A DNA stretch of 32,185 bases from SAR116 cluster bacterium AG-426-A06 (GCA_003210115.1 QCNM01000013.1:1-32185); one strand, 5' to 3'; counted from the first letter of the stretch, positions 20,604 to 28,727 are shown. Notes: generated by a model not told the origin, from the sequence alone. Numbers and translations are program-made.

Positions 20604-21869
20604 CTATATTATTTCATTATAATTATCTCTTAAGTCTAAGATACTTTTTAAAATCACCTCAGAACCTTTTTTTATATTAATACTTTTTGTAAATTCCTCT
20701 GGGCAATGACTTAAACCTTTGTGACATGGTATGAAAATTATTGATGCTCTTGAAACTTTTGCTAAATGAGCTGTATCATGGCCAGCTCCACTATCCATCA
20801 TCATAAATGTGTAGTTTAAATCATTTGCTGATTTTTTTAAACTTTCATTTATGCTTTTGTTCATCTCTATATAAGGTGAATTAATAAGATCGTTAAAATT
20901 AATTTTTAAATTTTCTAATTTTTTTAATTTTATAATTTCTTTATTTAATTGATTTAAAAAAAGATCTCTTGATGTTTCATTTACCACTCGTAAATCAATT
21001 ATAAACTCTACATCAGAAGGTATAATCGTCACATAATTTGGAGAGACTTCAATTTTTCCAACTGTTGCAACAAAATGTCTATTATCTTTTTGTGAGATTT
21101 CTTTTGCTAACTTATTAATAAATATTATCAATTTTGATGCCAGAACTAAAGCATCTTTTCTATTTTCCATCAAAGTTGTCCCGCTATGACTAGCTTGACC
21201 TTCAATTAAAATTTTGTGCCTTGAGATATTGGGCATTGACTCTACAACTCCAATATCAATTCCTTTATTTTCTAAAGTAGTCCCTTGTTCAATATGAAGT
21301 TCAAAGCATGCTAAAACGTTTTCAAATTGATTTGATAATTTCTTAATGTTTTTTGTGTTACCTCCAATTCTATCAATTTCGTCTTTTAGCATGATTCCTT
21401 TAGAATTTTTTCTATTAAGCATTCCTTCACTTAAAGTACCACATATGCCCCTAGAACCAATACAAGACATATTCCAATCATTAAGTTCTTCACCTAAATA
21501 ATCATAAACTTCAATGTCAAAGGGTAATTTTATATCGTTATCTGACAAAAATTTTATGATAGCGAGACCCGAAATAACTCCTGCAATACCATCATACTTA
21601 CCACCACAAACTACTGTATCTATATGAGATCCAATTAATATTTTTTTAGAGGCATTAGTTATTGATTTGTAGATACCAATTAAATTGCCTGAATCATCTA
21701 CTTTAGTAATTAAATTAAGTTCTTTAAATTTTTCAGTTAACCAAGCTCTACCTTGAATAAATTCTTCACTAAAAACTAATCGAGTAAAAGGTCTATCTTT
21801 TTCAGTACAGTTTGCTAACTGAGAAATACATTTATCAATAAAATCTAGATCAACGAAATTCATATTCAA
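20604..21869 (-). CDS. M20-family Zn-dependent amidohydrolase (N-carbamoyl-amino acid hydrolase/allantoate amidohydrolase-like)
   Basis: LIGSHIDTVVCGGKYDGIAGVISGL, CFELHIEQG, GQASHSGTT and MMDSGAGHDTAHLA. Confidence 0.85.
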   Translation of the reverse strand: MNMNFVDLDFIDKCISQLANCTEKDRPFTRLVFSEEFIQGRAWLTEKFKELNLITKVDDSGNLIGIYKSITNASKKILIGSHIDTVVCGGKYDGIAGVISGLAIIKFLSDNDIKLPFDIEVYDYLGEELNDWNMSCIGSRGICGTLSEGMLNRKNSKGIMLKDEIDRIGGNTKNIKKLSNQFENVLACFELHIEQGTTLENKGIDIGVVESMPNISRHKILIEGQASHSGTTLMENRKDALVLASKLIIFINKLAKEISQKDNRHFVATVGKIEVSPNYVTIIPSDVEFIIDLRVVNETSRDLFLNQLNKEIIKLKKLENLKINFNDLINSPYIEMNKSINESLKKSANDLNYTFMMMDSGAGHDTAHLAKVSRASIIFIPCHKGLSHCPEEFTKSINIKKGSEVILKSILDLRDNYNEII

Positions 21870-21897
21870 AAAAATAATCTTAGTTTAATTTAATTTT

Positions 21898-21950
21898 TGG
21901 TAGGGATACCCGGAATCGAACCAGGAAGCCTTACGGCACTGGTTTTTGAG
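21898..21950 (-). repeat. Truncated tRNA-Leu 3' fragment (att-like duplication)
   Basis: tggtagggatacccggaatcgaaccaggaagccttacggcactggtttttgag differs from 28728-28780 by two substitutions. Similarity ends after the anticodon loop. Confidence 0.93.
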
Positions 21951-21991
21951 TTACTTGATGACACTTATGTATAATCAACATAGTCAAGTAA
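21951..21991. repeat. 8-bp perfect inverted repeat just inside the left att fragment
   Basis: TTACTTGA (21951-21958) and TCAAGTAA (21984-21991). Confidence 0.6.
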
Positions 21992-22063
21992 TTCTAGGTA
22001 TTCCGCCAATTACAAATCAATTGTTATTCTGTATTATAAACACAGTCAAGCCAGTTTAAACAA

Positions 22064-22089
22064 TTTTCGTACCATTTTTCGTACCATTT
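22064..22089 (+). repeat. Tandem TTTCGTACC-type repeat, left island end
   Basis: TTTTCGTACCATTTTTCGTACCATTT. The two CGTACC units start 12 nt apart. A related pair is at 28623-28641. Confidence 0.75.
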
Positions 22090-22113
22090 ATTTATCAACA
22101 ATGGAGGATTATT

Positions 22114-22305
22114 ATGGAAAACAAAAACTTTAAACACGAAATAAATTATAAAATTGTTCATGCTTGAAAAGAAACCAAAAATGTAATTCAGCTATAAACT
22201 CTTTTAATTTCATCTTTTAAAGAGATTGATAACGAACAGATTACTAATAGCAAATCAGGGGAAAATGGACTACGAGTGACAATCCTTAAGCCCTTAGATT
22301 TATAA
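22114..22305 (+). pseudogene. Possible decayed small ORF of unknown function
   Basis: ATG downstream of a GGAGG motif opens a frame MENKNFKHEINYKIVHA*KETKNVIQL*TLLISSFKEIDNEQITNSKSGENGLRVTILKPLDL* with two in-frame stops. Confidence 0.25.
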
Positions 22306-22330
22306 AAATAATTTAATAACCGGAACGATA

Positions 22331-24034
22331 TCAGAACTGGTTCGGAAATAATTTTTTAGCTGTTTTCAATGAAATCAACCCATCAGCGATGTCTCGATCT
22401 ATAGCTGCTCTTTTGCGCAACTCAGGATTTCCATAACCACCACCACTAGGACCAGTAGATACCAGTGTTTCACCTGCCTTAACCGTGAAATATGGAACCT
22501 TTGAAGGCAAAGATGTAGATGTACCATCAGTATGTAATAATTTTAGATGTGCCTTGTGGCCACTTTGGCCACCATCAAAACCCCACGGCTCGAAAGCATG
22601 ACCTTCTCCTTCTAACGAAAAGCCGGCGTCATCCAAAAACGTAAACTCTCTAATAGCACCTATCCCACCCCGCCATTGTCCTGCTGCCATAGCGTCTTCT
22701 CTAAGTTCATACCGATCCACTCTGACGGGAATATGTGTTTCTATATCTTCAATTGGGTTATTGCGAGTGTTTGCATACAAGGTATCAACCGCATCCATAC
22801 CATCTAAGCCAGAGCGTCCGCCATAGCTACCTTCCATTATTTCCATATGCACCCAATGATTACCTTCACGTAGTCCTGAGAGGGCAACAACTCTCAAATT
22901 ACCTATACCTGCAGAGACTTTATCGGGAACAATTTGTGCAAATGCTTTCATAACAGTATCAGCAAGTTGGTTTCCCGGGCAGAAGCGCGCGATGACAGGT
23001 GCTGGAAAAATCGGATTTACCAAACTACCTTCGGGTGCCATAATCTCGATCGGGCGTGTAAGTCCAGAGTTTTGTGGTATTGACCCATAAATAACGCTGT
23101 CTAATAAAATTGAGCGAATAGTAAGCCAAATCGAACAATCTACAGTACCTACCAGAGGCATATTAATAGGTTTATCATCGACCTGCCTAGCAGTGCCTGA
23201 CAAATCTACTATTATAGAATCACCATTAATTTTTAGAGTAACTTTAATTACTAACTCGCGATGTGCTGGATCTGGGTCATCTAAATAACCATCAATTTTG
23301 GTTGTTGCGCTATACTCACCATCGGGAAGAGCACGAATAGCATCTCGCATCATTCTTTCAGAATAGTCCATAAGGTCATGAAAGGCATTGACAATTTTTT
23401 CTAAACTATATTTTTTCACTAACTCTAACAATCTTCTGGACCCAATTTTGGCGGCTTCGATTTGAGCCTCCATATCACCGACCACCAATTCTGTTGCTCG
23501 GATATTAGCTCTCAGGATGTGCCAAACGGCATCGTTGCGCTTGCCCTCATCAAACACTTTGATCGCCTTAAATTGTAATCCCTCTGCATATGTATCCACA
23601 GCATCCACTATTCCACAGCTTCCGGGAGAAAGCGCTCCAATGTCTAAGTGATGCGCAGTAGTTACCGACCAACCGATGAGTAGTTTGTCCAGAAAAACCG
23701 GAACACAAAAGGCAACATCTGGTCCATGAGATGCTCCACCATAAGGATCATTATGCATTATCACATCACCCGGCCTAACAGGATCTTCGCGCTCAGCAAG
23801 AACTTTGATTACATTCTTCACATAGCCTGGAATTGGACCTGACTGCAGTGGTGTAGACATCTTACATTCGCACATCTGTAGTCCGTTTGCATCTGTCAAC
23901 GCTGCACCAAAATCTTCAGATTCACGGATTATTGATGAATAAGACATGCGCATTAACTTATGCCCCATTTCGAGTGCAATGCTCTCGAGCGCACCCTGAA
24001 TCACGGCACCAGTTACAGGATCAATTCTGCTCAT
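22331..24034 (-). CDS. hyuB: Hydantoinase B/oxoprolinase family subunit
   Basis: DPVTGAVIQGALESIALEMGHKLMRMSYSSIIRESEDFGAALTDANG, HNDPYGGASHGPDV and PSGGGYGNPELR. Confidence 0.93.
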   Translation of the reverse strand: MSRIDPVTGAVIQGALESIALEMGHKLMRMSYSSIIRESEDFGAALTDANGLQMCECKMSTPLQSGPIPGYVKNVIKVLAEREDPVRPGDVIMHNDPYGGASHGPDVAFCVPVFLDKLLIGWSVTTAHHLDIGALSPGSCGIVDAVDTYAEGLQFKAIKVFDEGKRNDAVWHILRANIRATELVVGDMEAQIEAAKIGSRRLLELVKKYSLEKIVNAFHDLMDYSERMMRDAIRALPDGEYSATTKIDGYLDDPDPAHRELVIKVTLKINGDSIIVDLSGTARQVDDKPINMPLVGTVDCSIWLTIRSILLDSVIYGSIPQNSGLTRPIEIMAPEGSLVNPIFPAPVIARFCPGNQLADTVMKAFAQIVPDKVSAGIGNLRVVALSGLREGNHWVHMEIMEGSYGGRSGLDGMDAVDTLYANTRNNPIEDIETHIPVRVDRYELREDAMAAGQWRGGIGAIREFTFLDDAGFSLEGEGHAFEPWGFDGGQSGHKAHLKLLHTDGTSTSLPSKVPYFTVKAGETLVSTGPSGGGYGNPELRKRAAIDRDIADGLISLKTAKKLFPNQF

Positions 24035-26109
24035 GAGTTTGGCTCCAATGAAATTATTATATTGCCAGTGCTATGTACCTTCGCGGTTGCGTTTGGCGGC
24101 ACAACGGTTGTACTATCTTTTTGTAAAAAGATTGCAGGTCCCAAAATTTCAACGTTTATTGGCAACATGTTACGACGGTAAATCTGAGTCTTGAAATTTT
24201 GTAAGGAACCATCTAATCGAAAAACAGCGTCACGAGTTTGAACAAGAGCATTCTTTAAATCCCCATCTGCTTTGAAAGGAGAAAATATCATTTCTTTTGG
24301 TTGCCCTATTGCACTGACCCTTAGATTTACTACTTCTATGGGGCTTTCCGGAAAAGCTTTGCCGTATTCAACTGAATGGATCTCATGAAATTTTTGCCAG
24401 AGGGTTTGCAAACTTTTTTCAGAAATTTTTCCATTACCTAAACCCACTCTTAATTCATAACCTTGTCCAAGATATCGCAGATCGGCAGCCCGCTCAAAAT
24501 GAACTTCATTAGATGATAAGCCATCCTCGGCTAGTCGCTCATGGATCTCAGCTTCCATCTCTGCAAATTCAGAGTTAAATCTATACAGGTTTGGTTTGGT
24601 CGAAGATTGGAATTGAGTGCGTATTACATCATATTTGAGATCAGCAATTAAAAGCCCGAGGGCAGAAGTTATGCCAGGACTAATCGGTACGATAACTTCA
24701 GGCACTTCCAGCATCTGCGCTACCTCAGCTGCTTGGAGTGGACCTGCACCGCCCATTGCTACAAGTGAGAACTCTCTAGGATCTATGCCACGCTGTACTG
24801 TGCGTGACCTGATTGCATTGGCCATGTTAGCATTTAGTATCGTTAAAATACCTTCAGCAGCTTCTAAAAGATCAATCTTGAGTTTATTGGCCAACTCGCC
24901 AACAACATTTCTTGATGCGTTTACATCTAACGACATTTCGCCGCCTAAAAAATCATTGGGTTCGAGACGTCCTAGTACTAGGTTGGCGTCAGTGACAGTA
25001 GGTTTTTTACCTCCAAGTCCATATGCTGCTGGGCCGGGCATTGCACCGGCACTTTGTGGTCCTACTTTAAAAGCACCACCTTTATCTAAATAAGCAATAG
25101 ACCCTCCTCCAGCGCCGATTGTGTGAATATCGAGCATAGGCATTAAAAGCGGGAATCCAGCAATAGATGTAGATCGGGAATCAGTTTCAGAACATTTTCC
25201 ATTAATTACAATACCAATGTCTGCAGAAGTGCCTCCAATATCAAAGGTAATAACTTTACTCCGCTCACATTTTTCACCCACCCAAGCGCCGCCCAAAACA
25301 CCCGCGGCAAGGCCAGACATCATTGTAAGCGCAGGGTTTTGTAAAACCATACGAGGGGTAATCACACCACCATTGGACGCCATAATTCGCAAGTCGCCGG
25401 TTATATTATTTTTTGAAAGTGAATTTGCTAGATTTTTTACATATTTAGCAACTTTTGGACCAACAAACGAAGCAAGCGCAGTAGTTGTGAACCGCTCAAA
25501 TTCACGAAATTGTGGGGAAATCTCTGAGGAGGTGGTGATAAAAGCGTCAGGCATTATTTCGCCGACTAATTCCTTAGCGCGTCGCTCGTGTTTGGGATTC
25601 AGGTAGGAAAATAAAAAACAAATAGCTAGCGAGTCTACACCACTTTCTTTGAGCTCACTAGCAATTCTTAATACTTCATTTTCATCAAGTGGCTCCAGTT
25701 CATGACCAGTCGGAGGGGTTAGGCGCCCTTTAACAGTTTTTCGATATTGTCTTTGCACAAGAGGCCTGTTCTGCCATGGAATCTCTTGCATAATCGAGTA
25801 ATGATCAGGCCTTTGGTGACGACCAATATGAATGATGTCACGAAAGCCTTCATTTGTTATCATTCCTGTACAAGCACCTTTACCTTCAAGAACTGAGTTG
25901 GTTGCTGTTGTTGTTCCATGGAAAATCTGATTGATGCTTTTGGGTTTTAATTTACCCTTATCGACAAGCTCCAAAAGTCCAGTTATTACCCCGATGGAGG
26001 GATCGTCCTGCGTAGTCGACACTTTGTGAATATCAGTCTTCCCAGTTTCATGGTCCAAATAAATAAAGTCGGTGAAAGTACCACCCACGTCAATTCCTAC
26101 TAAGATCAC
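24031..26109 (-). CDS. hyuA: Hydantoinase A/oxoprolinase family subunit
   Basis: VGIDVGGTFTDFIYLD, HGTTTATNSVLEGKGA, TFDIGGTSADIGIV, MGGAGPLQAAEVA. 4-nt ATGA overlap with hyuB. Confidence 0.94.
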   Translation of the reverse strand: MILVGIDVGGTFTDFIYLDHETGKTDIHKVSTTQDDPSIGVITGLLELVDKGKLKPKSINQIFHGTTTATNSVLEGKGACTGMITNEGFRDIIHIGRHQRPDHYSIMQEIPWQNRPLVQRQYRKTVKGRLTPPTGHELEPLDENEVLRIASELKESGVDSLAICFLFSYLNPKHERRAKELVGEIMPDAFITTSSEISPQFREFERFTTTALASFVGPKVAKYVKNLANSLSKNNITGDLRIMASNGGVITPRMVLQNPALTMMSGLAAGVLGGAWVGEKCERSKVITFDIGGTSADIGIVINGKCSETDSRSTSIAGFPLLMPMLDIHTIGAGGGSIAYLDKGGAFKVGPQSAGAMPGPAAYGLGGKKPTVTDANLVLGRLEPNDFLGGEMSLDVNASRNVVGELANKLKIDLLEAAEGILTILNANMANAIRSRTVQRGIDPREFSLVAMGGAGPLQAAEVAQMLEVPEVIVPISPGITSALGLLIADLKYDVIRTQFQSSTKPNLYRFNSEFAEMEAEIHERLAEDGLSSNEVHFERAADLRYLGQGYELRVGLGNGKISEKSLQTLWQKFHEIHSVEYGKAFPESPIEVVNLRVSAIGQPKEMIFSPFKADGDLKNALVQTRDAVFRLDGSLQNFKTQIYRRNMLPINVEILGPAIFLQKDSTTVVPPNATAKVHSTGNIIISLEPNS

Positions 26110-26257
26110 CAGAAAGTCCTTCCAATTTTATAAATTATGAACAAATCAAGTACATTTCTGCTGCAAGATAACAGTATTTCAAAGGTTACAAATAAATTAT
26201 TTTTAATTTTTTGGCTATATATCATTAACATAGGGTTGGTAAAATGCTTTGCTCATA

Positions 26258-27124
26258 TTAATAACTCTGTGCTAAACGCCACATCAAGTATTCTTTACTT
26301 TCAATAGGTTCATACTTATCTGGTTCGTTTGTTAAATTTTTTACTATTGTTCCGGGTGTAGGATCAACAAAATGTGGCATACTATAACGTGGCATATGTA
26401 TATGAGTATTTACCACTCTATGCTTTGTGCTTACAAAGTAATCATTTGTCCAACGTTGTAATAAATCTCCAATGTTAACTACGACACAATCTTCCTCGAA
26501 AGGTACTGGATGCCAAACACCTCCTAAATCCTGAACTTCTAATCCGGGTACATCATTGATTTGCCAAAGCAAAGTAATGGTGCCGTAGTCACTGTGTTCT
26601 CCTATCCTCATTTGTCTATTCTCTAAGGAACCTTCATATGCTGGATAGTGAATTATTCTTGTAGTATTGTACATTTGCTGATGTGCATCAACCAGTGAAG
26701 TACCACAATCTAATATCGTATCAAACTTGTTAAGTATATTGTAAGTAAGTGTATCTGCAATACGTATAGACTCTTCTGCCTTGTTTTGAAAACCTGGAAC
26801 CCATCCATGGGGCCATAATTCATCAGGCATTCTTAAATTATTATAATTAAAACTTTCTTTCATATCTTTAGGCGCAGTTGGGTCTACATTTTCAGCACCC
26901 ATTACTGAATAACCTAAATTATTTTCTTTTCTATAAGAATATTTTTGTTTTGTTTCTAATGGTAGTTCAAAAAAATCTTTTATTGTTTTGAACCAATTAT
27001 CCATAGTCTTTTTATCTTCTGATGCAAGTGTATTTGTAAAGACTGCAAAGCCTACAGTAGTATAGGCTTTGCGGATCTCGTCTAATACTGATTCACTTTT
27101 AAAATCAATAATAGGGACTGACAT
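26258..27124 (-). CDS. 2OG-Fe(II) oxygenase, isopenicillin N synthase-like family
   Basis: HxD in GEHSDYGTITLL, distal His in FVSTKHRVVN, RxS in PRYSMPHFVDP and an N-terminal DIOX_N-like region. Confidence 0.9.
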   Translation of the reverse strand: MSVPIIDFKSESVLDEIRKAYTTVGFAVFTNTLASEDKKTMDNWFKTIKDFFELPLETKQKYSYRKENNLGYSVMGAENVDPTAPKDMKESFNYNNLRMPDELWPHGWVPGFQNKAEESIRIADTLTYNILNKFDTILDCGTSLVDAHQQMYNTTRIIHYPAYEGSLENRQMRIGEHSDYGTITLLWQINDVPGLEVQDLGGVWHPVPFEEDCVVVNIGDLLQRWTNDYFVSTKHRVVNTHIHMPRYSMPHFVDPTPGTIVKNLTNEPDKYEPIESKEYLMWRLAQSY

Positions 27125-27126
27125 AA

Positions 27127-28197
27127 TTATTTTCCAACAGGAACTTTAGCATCAATACCTTCTACATAGTACATCATACTATTTAGATGTGTATCGCTTG
27201 CTACTTCGCCATCTTTTAATTGCAATTTACCTGTATTGTCCTTTAACGGACCTGTAAATGCAAAATATTTTCCATTCCTTATGTCATTTTTAATTTTTTC
27301 TGCTTTTGCTTTAACATCTGCAGGCATATTTGTAAAAGGAGCCATTTGCACTACATCTTCGTTCATGTGTCCGAAGTAATCCATACTCTTCCAATTACCA
27401 TCAATTACTGCTTGTACTTTACTAATGTAGTAAGGTGACCAATTATCGATTGTTGCTGTCAACTGTGCCTTTGGTGCAAATCTGTATTGATCACTTGCTT
27501 GACCAAATCCAAACACTCCAGACTTTTCTGCAACTTGAATTGGAGAAGGAGAATCTGTGTGTTGTGCAACCATATCACATCCTTCTGCAATCATAACTTT
27601 TGCGGCATTTGCTTCTTTTGGTGGGTCATACCAAGTGTTTACCCATATAACATCGATATCAACTTTTGGGTTTACTGATTTAGCACCTAAGTAGTATGTG
27701 TTAATTTCACGTATAACTTCTGGAATAGGAAATGCGGCAACGTAACAAATTTTATTTGTTTTTGTCATCATGCCTGCAATAACACCTTGTACGTGTCTTG
27801 CTTGATATAATCTTAGTCCATAACTAGACATATTCTTAGATTGTTTATAACCAGTAGCATGTTCAAACTTTACGTTTGGAAATTCTTTAGCAACTTTTAA
27901 CATTGGCTCCATGTAACCAAAACTTGTAGCAAATATGATATTTGCTCCTTCTTTTGCCATGTTACGTATTGCTCTTTCAGCATCTGGTCCATATTTAACA
28001 TTTTCTAAATACATAGTTTCGACTTTGTCACCAAATGCCTTCTCAACATCTAATCTTCCAATGTCATGTCTATAAGTCCATCCATGATCACCAATTGGTC
28101 CAACATAGATAAAACCTACTTTGACTTTGTCACCAGCATGAGCAATACTGATAAACATCATTGACAATAAAACTGTCAATATTTTTAGTAGTTTCAT
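27127..28197 (-). CDS. BMP-family (PnrA-like) ABC transporter substrate-binding protein
   Basis: Sec-type signal peptide MKLLKILTVLLSMMFISIAHA, then KVGFIYVGPIGDHGWTYRHDIGR and IIFATSFGYMEPMLKVAKEFPNVKFEHATG. Confidence 0.9.
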   Translation of the reverse strand: MKLLKILTVLLSMMFISIAHAGDKVKVGFIYVGPIGDHGWTYRHDIGRLDVEKAFGDKVETMYLENVKYGPDAERAIRNMAKEGANIIFATSFGYMEPMLKVAKEFPNVKFEHATGYKQSKNMSSYGLRLYQARHVQGVIAGMMTKTNKICYVAAFPIPEVIREINTYYLGAKSVNPKVDIDVIWVNTWYDPPKEANAAKVMIAEGCDMVAQHTDSPSPIQVAEKSGVFGFGQASDQYRFAPKAQLTATIDNWSPYYISKVQAVIDGNWKSMDYFGHMNEDVVQMAPFTNMPADVKAKAEKIKNDIRNGKYFAFTGPLKDNTGKLQLKDGEVASDTHLNSMMYYVEGIDAKVPVGK

Positions 28198-28230
28198 TAT
28201 TTTTCCTTTCTCTTAGAGGGTGTTCTTTAA

Positions 28231-28423
28231 CTAAAATGCCTCACCCGGGGTTGATACTCTGTGTAAATCTAGTGTAACACGATTGTGTCCTCCACTACTG
28301 TTCTACTATGCTTAAACGGCACAACATAAGTTTTGATGTCATGCTTGTTTAATTCTTCTTCAAGTCTTGGGCAGTCATCAATAACTGCTTATTTGGAGAG
28401 ATCATAAGAAAATTTAGCAAAAT
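28231..28423 (-). pseudogene. C-terminal remnant of an amidinotransferase-superfamily (GATM/ADI-like) gene with two apparent frameshifts
   Basis: Joining frames on the minus strand gives ILLNFLMISPNK/AVIDDCPRLEEELNKHDIKTYVVPFKHSRTV/GGHNRVTLDLHRVSTPGEAF*. This resembles the amidinotransferase C-terminus (NVLML...V.VD....L...LEKHGI..I.V..RH.RTLGGGFHC.TLD..R). Each junction can be explained by one missing base. Confidence 0.65.
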
Positions 28424-28603
28424 CTAATTATGAGCGAATGTTTCTCCAACAAAACTTTGATAAACTAAATCATCTTTACCTAATTTATTAAAGAAACAAA
28501 AAAAAAGAAAATCAAATGGTCTTAGTTGATTTTTTTTAAATTGCTTAAAATATTTGCATAAACATTAAAATTCCCAAAGAAAGTCCATAAGTAGGATGCA
28601 TAT

Positions 28604-28614
28604 AGTGTCATCAA
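28604..28614. repeat. Right-end copy of an 11-bp inverted terminal motif
   Basis: AGTGTCATCAA is the reverse complement of TTGATGACACT at 21955-21965. Confidence 0.5.
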
Positions 28615-28622
28615 ATACTCAA

Positions 28623-28641
28623 TTTCGTACCATTTTCGTAC
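28623..28641 (+). repeat. Tandem TTTCGTAC-type repeat, right island end
   Basis: TTTCGTACCATTTTCGTAC. Units start 11 nt apart, in the same orientation as the pair at 22064-22089. Confidence 0.7.
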
Positions 28642-28727
28642 AACGTTTAGATAAATTAGAAATGTTGGTTAAATTTAAAACCACGAATAAGCTTCCGAAA
28701 TCGTTATCTACCTTTATTTGTGAAGTT

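Noticed and set aside
21951-22010. A second functional tRNA at the left junction (ggcggaatacctag... as an alternative 5' half)
   Set aside because: The reverse complement downstream of the fragment does not form a D-arm or anticodon stem, and its acceptor pairing with TATCCCT has mismatches. Only the 3' part is tRNA-derived.
23960-24181. Plus-strand ORF 73 aa across the hyuA/hyuB junction
   Set aside because: Antisense to two well-supported genes.
24617-25606. Plus-strand ORFs 24617..25093 and 25217..25606
   Set aside because: Antisense to hyuA. Long reverse ORFs are expected in this GC-richer segment and the translations show no family motif.
27487-27678. Plus-strand ORF 63 aa
   Set aside because: Antisense to the BMP-family gene. 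Cys-rich translation is an artefact of the opposite frame.
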